Source: Bacteroidales bacterium UBA3290 (GTDB lineage Bacteria > Bacteroidota > Bacteroidia > Bacteroidales > UBA932). From it: a DNA stretch of 64,000 nt. Each line of letters starts with the position of its first letter. The stretch's first letter is position 1. Shown piece after piece: positions 33,376 through 42,096 of this stretch. Under the pieces are notes generated by a model that was not told where the DNA came from, did not search any database, and was given only the letters and a program-made list of their open reading frames with translations. The stretch covers positions 24,390-88,389 of the forward strand of contig DETK01000045.1 in assembly GCA_002361615.1 (NCBI GenBank). The letters run 5' to 3'. The position numbers were made by a program, and so were the translations under genes.

Positions 33376-34875
33376 ATGAACCGCAGGATAACCCTTTCCG
33401 GATTCGTTGCCGCGCTGGTCCTGCTCGTCCTCCCGGCGGGCTGCCACAAGCAGGAGATCCCTGTCGACAACATGGCTATCGTCAACAAGGCGCTCTACGA
33501 CACGGCCTCCAATTTCTATGTCGAATTCGACGAATATCCCGACCAGATGCGGAACCTTCCCATCGGCGTCTTCGATTCGGGAACGGGCGGACTGACCGTC
33601 CTGGAGAAGCTGCTCAGCCTTGACCGCTTCGACAACATCTCGGGCAGTACGGGACGCGACAGCATCCTCGATTTCGCCGGCGAGCATTTCGTCTATCTGG
33701 CCGACCAGGCCAACATGCCCTACGGCAACTACAATTCGGAAGGCAACAGCGAGTTCCTGAAGGAACTGGTCATCAAGGACGCCCTCTTCCTGATGGATGA
33801 CGACTATTTCAACAATTCCATCGAGGAGACCCCTACGGGCCGAAAACCCCGCGTGAAAATCATCGTGGTGGCCTGCAATACCGCGACGGCCTACGGCCTC
33901 GACCTGATCCGTTCGATGATCGACCAGTCCGGCACCGGCGTCAAGGTGATCGGTGTGATCGACGCCGGCGTCAATGCCACGCTCGACGCCCTGGAACTCA
34001 AGGGCGACGAAGCCCCCTTCGCCATCGGTGTGCTGGCTACGCCGGGCACCATCGCCTCCGGCGCCTACGAGCGCACCTTGCGGGAAGAGCTCGAACGCCG
34101 CGGCATAACCACGACCGTGGATATCGTCAACCAGAGCGGCTACGGCTTTGCCGAAGCCGTCGATTCCGATCCCGACTATGTGAATCCCCTCCTCTTCGCC
34201 CCGCGCAGTACCTATCGGGGACCGGCCCTCGGCGAAGCCGACGGAAGCATCAAGCAGGAACTGCTCAAAGCCTACAACTTCGACTTCTCCGACAACCAGA
34301 TGCTGGCCCGCCGCAGTCCCGGCGGCGGCTACGCTTCACTCCAGCTCAACAGCGCGGAGAACTACGCCCGCTTCAACATGGTCTCCCTGCTCGAAAGGCA
34401 CCGCCAGAGCGGGAAAGGAACGCCGATCCGCGCCATCATCCTGGGCTGCACCCACTATCCCTTCTACCTGGAGACCCTCAACGAAGTGCTGGCCGAACTG
34501 AAGGACTACCGCGAGGACGGACGCTATCCATACCGCGACCTGATCGCCGACGAGATCACGTTCATCGACCCGGCCGTCTACACGGCCATCGAGTGCTACC
34601 GCACCCTGCGCGAGGACGGCAACCTGGCCTACCGCATCTCCCCCACCAAGGTGGATGCCTATATCTCCGTCCCGAGCAGCCTGCTCGAGGACAACTGCCT
34701 GACCGAGGACGGATTCCTCACCTTCGACTACAAGTACGGACGCGCCACCGGGACCGAGGACCAGAGCACCAAACAGGTCCCCTTCTCGCACAGCAACATC
34801 GATACGAACAACCTGGAGCGCATCCGCCTCCGCCTCCCCTACACTTACAGCCTGATCGCCCCTTCGCTCAAATAG
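33376..34875 (+). CDS. Lipoprotein with glutamate/aspartate racemase-like domain
   Basis: This 499-residue protein starts with a signal peptide and lipobox (LVLPAGC, Cys23). It then carries a racemase-like domain with IGVFDSGTGGLTVL (about 63-76), VACNTATAYG (Cys167) and LGCTHYPF (Cys358), the two catalytic cysteines of MurI-type racemases. Normal MurI is cytosolic and about 270 residues; this one is exported, almost twice as long and has several inserts. D-glutamate for peptidoglycan is made in the cytosol, so an envelope role such as remodelling amino acids in the periplasm is inferred. It is divergent from dacB, another cell-wall enzyme. Confidence 0.85.
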   Translation: MNRRITLSGFVAALVLLVLPAGCHKQEIPVDNMAIVNKALYDTASNFYVEFDEYPDQMRNLPIGVFDSGTGGLTVLEKLLSLDRFDNISGSTGRDSILDFAGEHFVYLADQANMPYGNYNSEGNSEFLKELVIKDALFLMDDDYFNNSIEETPTGRKPRVKIIVVACNTATAYGLDLIRSMIDQSGTGVKVIGVIDAGVNATLDALELKGDEAPFAIGVLATPGTIASGAYERTLREELERRGITTTVDIVNQSGYGFAEAVDSDPDYVNPLLFAPRSTYRGPALGEADGSIKQELLKAYNFDFSDNQMLARRSPGGGYASLQLNSAENYARFNMVSLLERHRQSGKGTPIRAIILGCTHYPFYLETLNEVLAELKDYREDGRYPYRDLIADEITFIDPAVYTAIECYRTLREDGNLAYRISPTKVDAYISVPSSLLEDNCLTEDGFLTFDYKYGRATGTEDQSTKQVPFSHSNIDTNNLERIRLRLPYTYSLIAPSLK

Positions 34876-34880
34876 CCCTG

Positions 34881-35468
34881 ATGTTTCAAGAGACCATTAC
34901 GCCCGAAGAAATAGAATTGCTCGACCTGGCCGCATTCCCCGGCCGGATCCACGTGATCTCCCAGCCGGGACCCGATCTCGACCACGCCGTCGAGCATCTT
35001 TCCAGCCAGCGCCTGATCGGATTCGATACCGAAACCAAGCCGGTTTTCCAGGCCCACCAGCCCCGCCACCACACAGCTCTGCTGCAGCTTTCCAGCGAGA
35101 CGGAAGCCTTCCTGTTCCGGCTCCACGAACTCGGTCTTCCGCAGGCCGTGGCCGACATCATGGCCGACCCCTATATCACCAAGATCGGCGCCGCCGTCCA
35201 CGAAGACATCGTCGGACTCCAGCACTACTGTCCTTTCGAACCGCATCGCTTCATGGACCTGCAGTCCTTCGGCGGAGACTACGGCATCAAGGAAAAAAGT
35301 GTCCGGAAGATGGCGGCCATCATCCTGGGCTGCAAGGTTTCCAAGGCACAGCAATGCTCCAACTGGGAGGCAGATCCCCTGTCGGAGGCCCAGCTGCTCT
35401 ACGCTGCGACCGACGCCTGGATCTGCGTAAAGATGTACAAAGCCCTGCTTGCTTCGCCACGCCTATGA
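34881..35468 (+). CDS. 3'-5' exonuclease domain protein, DEDDy type
   Basis: This 195-residue protein is a single DnaQ/RNase D-like nuclease domain. The motifs are FDTETKP (Asp and Glu, motif I), VHEDIVGLQHY (Asp, motif II) and LLYAATDAW with Y-x-x-x-D (motif III), so all four catalytic acids and the Tyr of the DEDDy class are present. It probably trims RNA or DNA 3' ends. It lies 5 bp after the racemase-like gene and overlaps the methyltransferase by 4 bp. The small size and lack of HRDC domain distinguish it from RNase D. Confidence 0.9.
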   Translation: MFQETITPEEIELLDLAAFPGRIHVISQPGPDLDHAVEHLSSQRLIGFDTETKPVFQAHQPRHHTALLQLSSETEAFLFRLHELGLPQAVADIMADPYITKIGAAVHEDIVGLQHYCPFEPHRFMDLQSFGGDYGIKEKSVRKMAAIILGCKVSKAQQCSNWEADPLSEAQLLYAATDAWICVKMYKALLASPRL

Positions 35469-36676
35469 CACGCTTGTATCTGAAGAAAGGACGCGAAGAA
35501 TCGCTCCTGCGCTATCATCCCTGGGTCTTCTCGGGCGCCATCGGCGGCATCGAAGGGCCCGATCCGGAAGAAGGCGATCCCGTGGCCGTGTATTCGGCCC
35601 GGAAGGAATTCCTGGGCTGGGGCCACTACCAGATCGGCTCGATCGCCGTGCGGATGCTCAGTTTTGCCGACGATATGCCCGAAGGCGGGCCCGGCAAGGA
35701 CTTCTGGGCCGGACGGCTGCAGCGCTGCCTGGATGCCCGCAAGGCGTTCGGCCTGGCCGCCAATGCTTCGACCAGCTGCTACCGCCTCGTCCACGGGGAA
35801 GGCGACTCCCTGCCCGGGCTGGTCATCGACTGGTATGATGGCGTCTGCGTCCTTCAAGCCCACTCCGCCGGGATGTTCCGCGCCCGGAAGGAAATCGCCG
35901 CGGCACTGCGTGAAATCTACGGTTCCAGCCTGCAGGGCGTCTATGACAAGAGCGCCGGTACGGCGCCTTTCAAAGCGGGACTTGACTTGGGCGACGGCTA
36001 TCTTTTCCAGCAGCAGCCCGGGGCATCGCTCTGCCCCCGCAGCGTCCTGGAAAACGGGCACAAGTTCCTCGTCGATTGGGAGAAGGGACAGAAAACCGGT
36101 TTCTTCCTCGACCAGCGGGAGAACCGCGCCCTCGTGGAGCGCTACGCCCGCGGGCGCCGCGTACTGAATCTCTTCTGCTATACGGGCGGCTTCAGCGTTT
36201 ATGCGCTGGCCGGCGGTGCGGTCAGCGTCGACTCCGTCGACAGCTCGGCGCGCGCCGTCGAACTCGTACAGCAGAACATCGCTTTGAATTTCGGCCCTTC
36301 CGCGCCGCACCGCGCCCTCTGCTGCGACGCCATCGATTTCGTGAAAGAAGCCCCGAAAGACGCTTACGACCTGATGATCGTCGATCCGCCGGCCTTCGCC
36401 AAGCACCGCGGCGCCCTGTCGAACGCCCTGCGCGCCTACCAGCGGCTCAACGCCGCCGCCATCAGTGCCGTCGCGCCGGGCGGCATCATCTTCACTTTCA
36501 GCTGTTCCCAGGTAGTGGACCGCGAAGCCTTCGCCCTGGCCGTCTTCAGCGCCGCTGCCGACGCAGGCAGGCCCGTGCGCATCATCGACCGCCTCTGCCA
36601 GCCCGCCGACCACGCCGTGAACATCTTCCACCCCGAGGGCTCTTACCTGAAAGGGCTGGTACTCTACGTAGAGTAG
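35465..36676 (+). CDS. RlmI-like 23S rRNA cytosine-C5 methyltransferase
   Basis: This 403-residue protein has an N-terminal PUA-like domain (about 1-75, KGREESLLRYHPWVFSGAIGG) and a central EEHEE region. A C-terminal class I methyltransferase domain has DQRENRALVERYARGRRVLNLFCYTGGFSVYALAGG (SAM site) and DPPAFAKHRGA (catalytic motif). E. coli RlmI methylates C1962 of 23S rRNA and has the same layout. ATG 35465 overlaps the exonuclease stop as ATGA. Confidence 0.9.
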   Translation: MTRLYLKKGREESLLRYHPWVFSGAIGGIEGPDPEEGDPVAVYSARKEFLGWGHYQIGSIAVRMLSFADDMPEGGPGKDFWAGRLQRCLDARKAFGLAANASTSCYRLVHGEGDSLPGLVIDWYDGVCVLQAHSAGMFRARKEIAAALREIYGSSLQGVYDKSAGTAPFKAGLDLGDGYLFQQQPGASLCPRSVLENGHKFLVDWEKGQKTGFFLDQRENRALVERYARGRRVLNLFCYTGGFSVYALAGGAVSVDSVDSSARAVELVQQNIALNFGPSAPHRALCCDAIDFVKEAPKDAYDLMIVDPPAFAKHRGALSNALRAYQRLNAAAISAVAPGGIIFTFSCSQVVDREAFALAVFSAAADAGRPVRIIDRLCQPADHAVNIFHPEGSYLKGLVLYVE

Positions 36677-36682
36677 CCGGTC

Positions 36683-38008
36683 ATGCTCAACAATCCGTTC
36701 TGCTATACCCCCTCCCCGGCTATCGTCGAAGCCGCCCGGACCCTGATCGCCCGCATCGACGCCACCCCCGCCCTCCGCACATTTTTCGCCGAAGGCAAAA
36801 TGCTCGGCGTACTGGAGGTTGAGCCCTCCGGCGTCATTCCCGGCCCGACCGCTGGCGTCATTCCCGGCTCCGACCGGGAATCTCATTTCCTCTACGGCTT
36901 CTCCGGTCTGGCTGGCGGCAGTGCCTTCATCGAAGGCTTCGTACCGCCGATCTTCGCGTGGAAGCCAAAAGACATCATCGGCACTTCGCCTGAGGAGTCG
37001 CGGCGGCTGCAGGACTGGCTGTTCGAGCAGTATGTCGTCGTCAACGGCCGGGGCGAAAGCCGCTCCATCCGGCAGATCTTCGCCGACCGCGGCCTTGTCC
37101 CGCCCGGCGGGACCGGAGACTGCGCCGCACCGAAACTGTTGCAGTACGCATTCACACACGGTCTCAAACCACTGGCAATCGGCGAGTTCTGGTACGGTGC
37201 CTCTCCTGACCGCGAAGTGCGGCGCAGCGGGTCTTTCTACCCTGCCTGCACCGGCAAATGCGGGCCGCTGCTGAGCTATATGCTGCAAGGACTCGACGTA
37301 GCGCCTAATCCCCTCGAGAGCGATGCACACTGGCTTTTCGCCGATCCCGTCGTCCGCTATGAAGATCCGTCACTGGTCGTCGTCGAAAAGCCGGCCGGGA
37401 TGCTGGCCGTGCCCGGCCGCCCCGTGCCCGGCGTCGCACCCCGGCTGTCGCTGCAGGACTGGTTATCCGCCCGCTGCGGCCAAACTGTCTATTCCTGCCA
37501 CCGGCTCGATATGGACACCTCCGGCCTGATGGTCTTCGCCAAGACGCCCGCGGCGCAGGCCGCCCTGCAGCAGCAATTCGAGAAACGGGAGGTCTCGAAA
37601 ACGTATCTGGCCTGGCTCTCGCCCGTAGAGGGCGCCCGGCCGTTGGTGGCCGGCGACACCGGCAAGATCGTGCTGCCGCTCGCGCCCGATTGGTACGACC
37701 GGCCGCGTCAGATGGTCGACCCGGAGCACGGCAAACAAGCCGTGACCGCCTACGAAGTACTGCAGGTCCGCTCCGACGGATCGGTCCTCGTCCGGCTCGT
37801 TCCCTACACTGGCAGGACCCATCAGCTCCGGGTCCACGCGGCCCATCCTGCCGGGCTGGGCCGCCCCATCCTCGGCGACCGCCTCTACGGCGGCGACCGT
37901 GCGCCCCGGCTGATGCTCCACGCCGCCAGCCTCGGCTTCCGCCATCCGGCCGAAGGAGGCCGGATGCGTTTCGATGCCGGCATTGTCTTTGAATCCGACA
38001 AATCCTAA
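36683..38008 (+). CDS. RluA-family pseudouridine synthase with long N-terminal extension
   Basis: This 441-residue protein has a C-terminal RluA catalytic domain from about residue 225, with VVVEKPAGMLAVPGR, YSCHRLDMDTSGLMVFAKT (catalytic Asp in HRLDMDTSG) and RTHQLRVHAAHP. The N-terminal 220 residues are a separate domain, with no S4 fold visible. It is similar in general layout to some Bacteroidota pseudouridine synthases (RluA/TruC-like) with an added N-terminal region. The codons for about residues 50-67 are two copies of the REP-like CGTCATTCCCGG element. It follows the RlmI gene by 6 bp. Confidence 0.88.
   Translation: MLNNPFCYTPSPAIVEAARTLIARIDATPALRTFFAEGKMLGVLEVEPSGVIPGPTAGVIPGSDRESHFLYGFSGLAGGSAFIEGFVPPIFAWKPKDIIGTSPEESRRLQDWLFEQYVVVNGRGESRSIRQIFADRGLVPPGGTGDCAAPKLLQYAFTHGLKPLAIGEFWYGASPDREVRRSGSFYPACTGKCGPLLSYMLQGLDVAPNPLESDAHWLFADPVVRYEDPSLVVVEKPAGMLAVPGRPVPGVAPRLSLQDWLSARCGQTVYSCHRLDMDTSGLMVFAKTPAAQAALQQQFEKREVSKTYLAWLSPVEGARPLVAGDTGKIVLPLAPDWYDRPRQMVDPEHGKQAVTAYEVLQVRSDGSVLVRLVPYTGRTHQLRVHAAHPAGLGRPILGDRLYGGDRAPRLMLHAASLGFRHPAEGGRMRFDAGIVFESDKS
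36830..36883 (+). repeat. REP-like repeats inside the pseudouridine synthase gene
   Basis: Two units, each starting GGCGTCATTCCCGGC, lie at about 36830-36853 and 36854-36883. They are the reverse complement of the intergenic ATGACG/CCGGGAAT repeats and encode GVIPG twice in frame. Confidence 0.6.
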
Positions 38009-38021
38009 ACGTAAACTTACG

Positions 38022-39209
38022 ATGAACAACAATATCGGTCTTTTCAATGAAAGCTTCCCGCCCATCATGGACGGAGTGGCCATCTGCGTCGAGAACTACG
38101 CCCGCTGGATGCAGGAGAAAGTAGGCGGCGTCTCGGTCATCACGCCCCACATTTCCGGCGCGGACTACAGTGACAAAACCTATGAGGTCCTGGAATACAT
38201 GTCCGTCCCGGTACCCTTCCGGAAACCTTACGTCGCCGGCATTTCCGAAATAGACCCCCTCTTCATGCGTCAGCTGCTCAAGCGGAAATTCAAGATCGTC
38301 CACGCCCACAGTCCCTTCGTTGCAGGCAGGACAGCCTCGCACGTGGCTTATGTCCAGAAGATTCCGCTCGTGGCGACCTTCCATTCCAAATATCGGGAAG
38401 ATTTCGCCCGCGTCGTCCCCAGTGAGCTCATGGTCGACACCATGATCAAGGAAATCGTGCGCTTCTACAAGCGGGCCGACGTCGTCTGGGTGCCGCAGGA
38501 GTCGGTCAAGGACGTGCTCTACAGCTATGGCTACAAGGGGCAGGTCGACGTGATGCCCAACGGCTGCGACCTGTCCGGCGACTATCCGGAATCCTTCTTC
38601 CGGGAATCCCGCGCCGCCCTGGGATTGGAAGATGGGATGTTCACGCTGCTGTACGTCGGACAGCACATCTGGGAAAAGAACCTGCGCCTGACGCTGGAAG
38701 CCCTGGGCCGGATCAAGGACCTTCCCTACCGCATGTTCTTCATCGGAACCGGCTACGCGGAAAAAGAGATGCAGGAAATGGCGGACCGGCTGGGAATCCG
38801 CGACCACGTGACCTTCGTAGGCCGCCTCACCGACCGGGAGAAACTGAAACAATACTACGCCGCCGCAGACTTGTTCCTTTTCCCCTCGCTTTATGACACC
38901 GACGGACTGGTGGTCCGGGAAGCGGCCGCGCTCAACACACCGTCCGTCATGCTCAAGGACGCCTCCGCCGCCGGAATGCTGACCGACGGCGAGACCGGTT
39001 TCAAAATCGCCGGAACACTCGACGATTACGAAGCGCTGCTACGCACCCTGGCCGCCGACCCGGAGCGCTGCAAGGCCGTCGGCCGCGCCGCCTCCCGGAA
39101 CATCGTCCGGTCGTGGAAGGACATCGCCGAAGAAGTTCTCGACCGCTACAACACGATTCTCACCCGCCGCTTCCTCATCCAGCCCACACACACCATCGGC
39201 GGCGATTAA
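38022..39209 (+). CDS. Glycosyltransferase family 4 protein
   Basis: This 395-residue GT-B enzyme has an N-terminal motif NESFPPIMDGVAICVENYARW and a second Rossmann domain with VGQHIWEKN, VGRLTDREKLKQYYAAADLFLFPSLYDTDGLVVREAAAL, where the Glu binds the nucleotide sugar. It is cytosolic or membrane-peripheral. The acceptor is unknown, perhaps a glycolipid or exopolysaccharide; it resembles diacylglycerol glucosyltransferases and mannosyltransferases. ATG 38022 lies 13 bp after the preceding stop, so it may be in the same operon. Confidence 0.9.
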   Translation: MNNNIGLFNESFPPIMDGVAICVENYARWMQEKVGGVSVITPHISGADYSDKTYEVLEYMSVPVPFRKPYVAGISEIDPLFMRQLLKRKFKIVHAHSPFVAGRTASHVAYVQKIPLVATFHSKYREDFARVVPSELMVDTMIKEIVRFYKRADVVWVPQESVKDVLYSYGYKGQVDVMPNGCDLSGDYPESFFRESRAALGLEDGMFTLLYVGQHIWEKNLRLTLEALGRIKDLPYRMFFIGTGYAEKEMQEMADRLGIRDHVTFVGRLTDREKLKQYYAAADLFLFPSLYDTDGLVVREAAALNTPSVMLKDASAAGMLTDGETGFKIAGTLDDYEALLRTLAADPERCKAVGRAASRNIVRSWKDIAEEVLDRYNTILTRRFLIQPTHTIGGD

Positions 39210-39214
39210 AAATA

Positions 39215-39244
39215 TTTGCATATCAAAAAAAATCCCTATCTTTG
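39215..39244 (+). promoter_or_regulatory. Promoter of tRNA-Cys
   Basis: TTTG (39215-39218), 18 bp and TATCTTTG (39237-39244) precede the tRNA by 9 bp. Confidence 0.7.
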
Positions 39245-39253
39245 CATTCCCAT

Positions 39254-39324
39254 GGTGCCTGGGCCGGGAGGTTAGGCGCTGGTCTGCAAAACCAGTTAGA
39301 GCAGTTCAATTCTGCTAGGCACCT
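39254..39324 (+). tRNA. tRNA-Cys (anticodon GCA)
   Basis: A 71-nt cloverleaf has acceptor arm GGTGCCT/AGGCACC and anticodon stem CTGGT/ACCAG. The loop is CTGCAAA, with anticodon GCA at 39286-39288, and a TTC-containing T-loop follows. The discriminator base is U, as usual for tRNA-Cys. CCA is not encoded. The last 14 bases are part of the left attachment site of the island, so the insertion restores the tRNA. Confidence 0.95.
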
Positions 39325-39326
39325 CA
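39311..39326 (+). repeat. Left attachment site (attL core)
   Basis: TCTGCTAGGCACCTCA overlaps the tRNA-Cys 3' end and is repeated exactly at 63972-63987. Confidence 0.88.
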
Positions 39327-39327
39327 A

Positions 39328-39362
39328 AAAATGCCCTTGGAGATACTCCAGGGGCATTTTGG
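39328..39362 (+). terminator. Terminator after tRNA-Cys, inside the island
   Basis: AAATGCCC, TGGAG, ATA loop, CTCCA, GGGGCATTTT forms a strong hairpin with a T-tail just inside attL. It would stop tRNA transcription before the cargo. Confidence 0.7.
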
Positions 39363-39367
39363 TTTCC

Positions 39368-39395
39368 AAAAAGTTCCCACAAAGTTCCCACATTT
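39368..39395 (+). repeat. Left arm-type direct repeat
   Basis: This 28-bp sequence holds two GTTCCCACA copies 11 bp apart. It is identical to 63842-63869. Between here and 39571 I see no gene. Confidence 0.75.
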
Positions 39396-39571
39396 AACGA
39401 GGCTGGTACGCTCCGAGTATTATCCAACTTATTATCAGCCTAAAGGCTGATTAATACCCGCCGAATCCAGCTTTCTTGTTTGTCAGGGGGGGCGATTTCC
39501 ACTTATTATCTCTTCTTATTTCCACATATTCTGTCCAACTTGCGATTAGATAACCCATCACGTCTGACGCA

Positions 39572-40180
39572 ATGATCATCCTCCTCGACAACGGCCACGG
39601 CTTCGACACCCCCGGCAAACAGAGCCCTGACGGCTTCTTCCGCGAATATGCCTACAACCGCTTCCTCACCGCTGAGATCCACGAACGCCTCACAGTTCTT
39701 GGAATCGACTCCCGCTTCCTGGTACCCGAGCGCGAAGACATCCCCCTACCCGAGCGCTGCCGCCGGGCCAATGCAATCTGCGAGCAGTTCGGTAGCGATC
39801 AAGTGATACTTCTCTCCCTTCACATCAATGCCGCCGGCAATGGCCAGCAATGGATGAACGCCCGCGGCTGGAGCTGCTATACTACCCGAGGCGAAACTCG
39901 CGCTGACGCCCTCGCATCGTGCCTGTACGAAGCAGCGAAAACCAACCTGCCAGGGATGCGACTGAGGACTGACTATAGCGACGGTGACCCGGATCAGGAA
40001 GAGAACTTCTACATCCTTCGCTACTCTCGCTGCCCAGCCGTGCTAACAGAAAATCTGTTTATGGATAATCTTGAAGACGTTGCCTTTTTAGAATCATTAG
40101 AAGGATCTATGGCAATTGTTAATCTTCATATTGAGGGAATTCTTCGGTTCGCTTCAAAAGAAACAACGATTCCCTCATAA
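39572..40180 (+). CDS. N-acetylmuramoyl-L-alanine amidase (Amidase_3)
   Basis: This 202-residue protein is a single Amidase_3 zinc hydrolase domain. It opens ILLDNGHGFDTPGK (zinc His), has a Glu in REYAYNRF, a second zinc His in SLHINAAGN, and the catalytic Glu in VLTENLFMDN. It cleaves the amide between muramic acid and the stem peptide. There is no signal peptide, so it is more like a phage or mobile-element lysin than a secreted housekeeping amidase. It is GC-rich like the host, in contrast to the next genes. It is convergent with the following gene. Confidence 0.9.
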   Translation: MIILLDNGHGFDTPGKQSPDGFFREYAYNRFLTAEIHERLTVLGIDSRFLVPEREDIPLPERCRRANAICEQFGSDQVILLSLHINAAGNGQQWMNARGWSCYTTRGETRADALASCLYEAAKTNLPGMRLRTDYSDGDPDQEENFYILRYSRCPAVLTENLFMDNLEDVAFLESLEGSMAIVNLHIEGILRFASKETTIPS

Positions 40181-40219
40181 GATAAAACAACTACTTTTTA
40201 AACTTGAGTATCTCTTTAT

Positions 40220-41239
40220 TTATCCTTCAATACTACTTGTTTTACTCAGAACGTAATCGCATCTCTGGGTTATCATTCCCAGTCCTCGGGCGGCATCGTC
40301 AATATTGTTGACAGATTGAATAGTCTGTTGCTCAATACTATTATAGCTAGAAACAATCTGCCTTAAATACTCTTGTACTATTAGCAAAGAAGTTGTATCG
40401 TGATAATCTTCGTTGTTATGAACCAACTCGCTGATTTGACACTCCAATTCTATATAGTTGTTTTTTAAGTCACAGAAAAAACGATCGGGAGAATTATCAT
40501 GAGCAGAATGGTATGCGTCGCTAAACTCCTTTAGGCATTCGATTTCATTCTCGTTAAACCATCCCCTGTCAAGACTCGTTTTGATTATTTCCAATGTATT
40601 ATCTCTGATTTGAGTCAACCCTCTATATACGTCTGCCTCAAAAGCATCCATTGAATTATAAATATGATTAAGTGCTGGTATCAAATAATCAGGAATACTA
40701 TAAAACGTATTTAGTAGTTTGATGGTATCAGAAGAACCACTATATATCAGCGCATCAAACAGCATTTCCCTATCCAGTTTGCTCATTCTTAAATAAAACG
40801 ATACAGGAGTTCTAATCAATGTCCGTGTCTGAAATGGATTCTCAGTAAGTTCTTGTTGGAATTCATGAATAGCTTTCAATCGTACCTCTATATCTTTTTT
40901 TACTGTATCAACATCGGATCTCAATAATTCGACCAATCTCTTCTTTCTGGTTTTCTCAATTTGTTCATCAAGCTCTATTTTCTTATTGAATTGAGCCACT
41001 ATTATATCGTTAGCCTGTTTTTGCATCCAAAAAGCGAGGAAAGCAACAATTACTCCCGCGATAGCAATAAACGGACTCATAAGACCGCCTATGGTATCAC
41101 CTATTTGACCGGTATTACTAAAATCAATGCTACCAGGACGAGTAAATATATAAGGAGAAACGAAGGAGAAGAGAATTAATACAATAGCAACTATGAATAA
41201 GGTCGTTTGCTTTATATCATTTTTAGGCTGTCCGCTCAT
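40220..41239 (-). CDS. Membrane protein with cytosolic helical domain, putative abortive-infection-like
   Basis: This 339-residue AT-rich protein has two N-terminal membrane helices (about residues 11-31 and 46-66) with GQIGDTIGGLMSPFIAIAGVIVAFLAFW. A long charged helix (about 67-110) and a helical soluble domain follow. The G-x-x-G-D-x-x-G-G-x-x-x-P pattern between the helices resembles the putative phage abortive infection family putAbiC, but I judge this from memory only. It is an isolated cargo gene on the island with its own TATTTTTG promoter. Confidence 0.6.
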   Translation of the reverse strand: MSGQPKNDIKQTTLFIVAIVLILFSFVSPYIFTRPGSIDFSNTGQIGDTIGGLMSPFIAIAGVIVAFLAFWMQKQANDIIVAQFNKKIELDEQIEKTRKKRLVELLRSDVDTVKKDIEVRLKAIHEFQQELTENPFQTRTLIRTPVSFYLRMSKLDREMLFDALIYSGSSDTIKLLNTFYSIPDYLIPALNHIYNSMDAFEADVYRGLTQIRDNTLEIIKTSLDRGWFNENEIECLKEFSDAYHSAHDNSPDRFFCDLKNNYIELECQISELVHNNEDYHDTTSLLIVQEYLRQIVSSYNSIEQQTIQSVNNIDDAARGLGMITQRCDYVLSKTSSIEG

Positions 41240-41257
41240 GATCGTTTTTCTTTATTA

Positions 41258-41265
41258 CAAAAATA
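41258..41265 (-). promoter_or_regulatory. Promoter -7 box of the putative Abi gene
   Basis: TATTTTTG on the minus strand lies 19 bp upstream of the ATG at 41239. Confidence 0.45.
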
Positions 41266-41286
41266 CACATTCTCAATCAAATAAAA

Positions 41287-41321
41287 AGAATTGGCCCTTC
41301 CACAAAGTGAGAAAGGGCCAA
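41287..41321 (-). terminator. Intrinsic terminator of the remnant gene
   Basis: TTGGCCCTT (41291-41299) pairs with AAGGGCCAA (41313-41321). On the minus strand the stem is followed by TTCTTTTTAT. Confidence 0.65.
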
Positions 41322-41346
41322 CCAAAATAAAGGATAATCGATTGAA

Positions 41347-41526
41347 CTAGCTGGACAGCACCGCGCTGGCCATCTTCTCGCCCGACTTCTCGCCGGTTGC
41401 AGTATTCACGAAGAAATACTTGAAGAACACCTTGGGAGAGCCGGCACTCGGAGCGCCGTTCTTGCCGTCGTAAGCGCTCTTGATATCGATGGCGGTGGCC
41501 ACCGGCGAAACGGAGCAATTTATGTT
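41347..41526 (-). pseudogene. 3' remnant of a GC-rich gene
   Basis: About 59 codons without a start read ...VATAIDIKSAYDGKNGAP... VFFKYFFVNTATGEKSGEKM and end SAVLSS-stop at 41347, followed by a terminator. Upstream the sequence turns AT-rich abruptly. The ending (V-N-T-A-T-G-E-K-S) weakly resembles the C-terminus of the DUF6266-like protein at 60124, so it may be a deleted relative. Confidence 0.5.
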
Positions 41527-41650
41527 TTACCAATTACTCATGTCGATATTGAATATTGTTGCTCTACATCTATTCAGAATCTAATTAAATCATTCATTAT
41601 CAGCGGAACTAATCAGTAATGCCATCCAATTTTCATCACCGTTATAACGT

Positions 41651-41658
41651 TATCTTTG
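41651..41658 (+). promoter_or_regulatory. Promoter -7 box of the YbjQ-like gene
   Basis: TATCTTTG lies 24 bp upstream of the ATG at 41682. Confidence 0.55.
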
Positions 41659-41681
41659 CGTAACCATAAAAAGCCAGAAGA

Positions 41682-42002
41682 ATGATCCTAACCACTACCC
41701 CCACCATCGAAGGACGCCAGATTGTTGAATACAAGGGCGTCGTTTTCGGCGAAGTGATTGCCGGCGTTGATTTCCTGAAAGACATCGCAGCCAGCATCCG
41801 CAACTTTGTCGGCGGCCGCAGTGCTTCCTACGAAGATGAACTCATCAAGGCCCGGTCAGCCGCCATGGGCGAGCTTGAAGAACGTGCTGAATTGATGGAG
41901 GCCGACGCTGTTGTCGGCATCGACATCGACTACGAAGTCCTCGGAGCCAACAACGGCATGCTGATGGTCACCGCCTCCGGAACGGCCGTGAAGCTCAATT
42001 AG
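41682..42002 (+). CDS. YbjQ/UPF0145 heavy-metal-binding-domain protein
   Basis: This 106-residue protein covers the full YbjQ family length. It shows [70 protein letters not shown], with the family stretch G-V-V-F-G-E-V and the [11 protein letters not shown] motif. YbjQ proteins form pentamers of unknown function. It is a single gene with its own promoter and is followed by a terminator-like hairpin. Confidence 0.92.
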   Translation: MILTTTPTIEGRQIVEYKGVVFGEVIAGVDFLKDIAASIRNFVGGRSASYEDELIKARSAAMGELEERAELMEADAVVGIDIDYEVLGANNGMLMVTASGTAVKLN

Positions 42003-42045
42003 CAAGAAGGTCAGGAATAATTCCCAAGCCTGATCAGCAGTTCAT

Positions 42046-42096
42046 CTGTCCCACTGTCCCAACTTTCTCGTCCCCTCCGTGGGACGGGACGTTTTT
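42046..42096 (+). repeat. Left boundary repeat of the protease cassette
   Basis: CTGTCCCACTGTCCCAACT is followed by a CGTCCC/GGGACG hairpin and GGGACGGGACGTTTTT. A similar arrangement occurs at 58658-58770, at the other end of the cassette. It may also terminate the YbjQ gene. Confidence 0.5.

Noticed and set aside
35399..37330. Long open frame opposite the RlmI-like and pseudouridine synthase genes
   Set aside because: Antisense shadow without a family signature.
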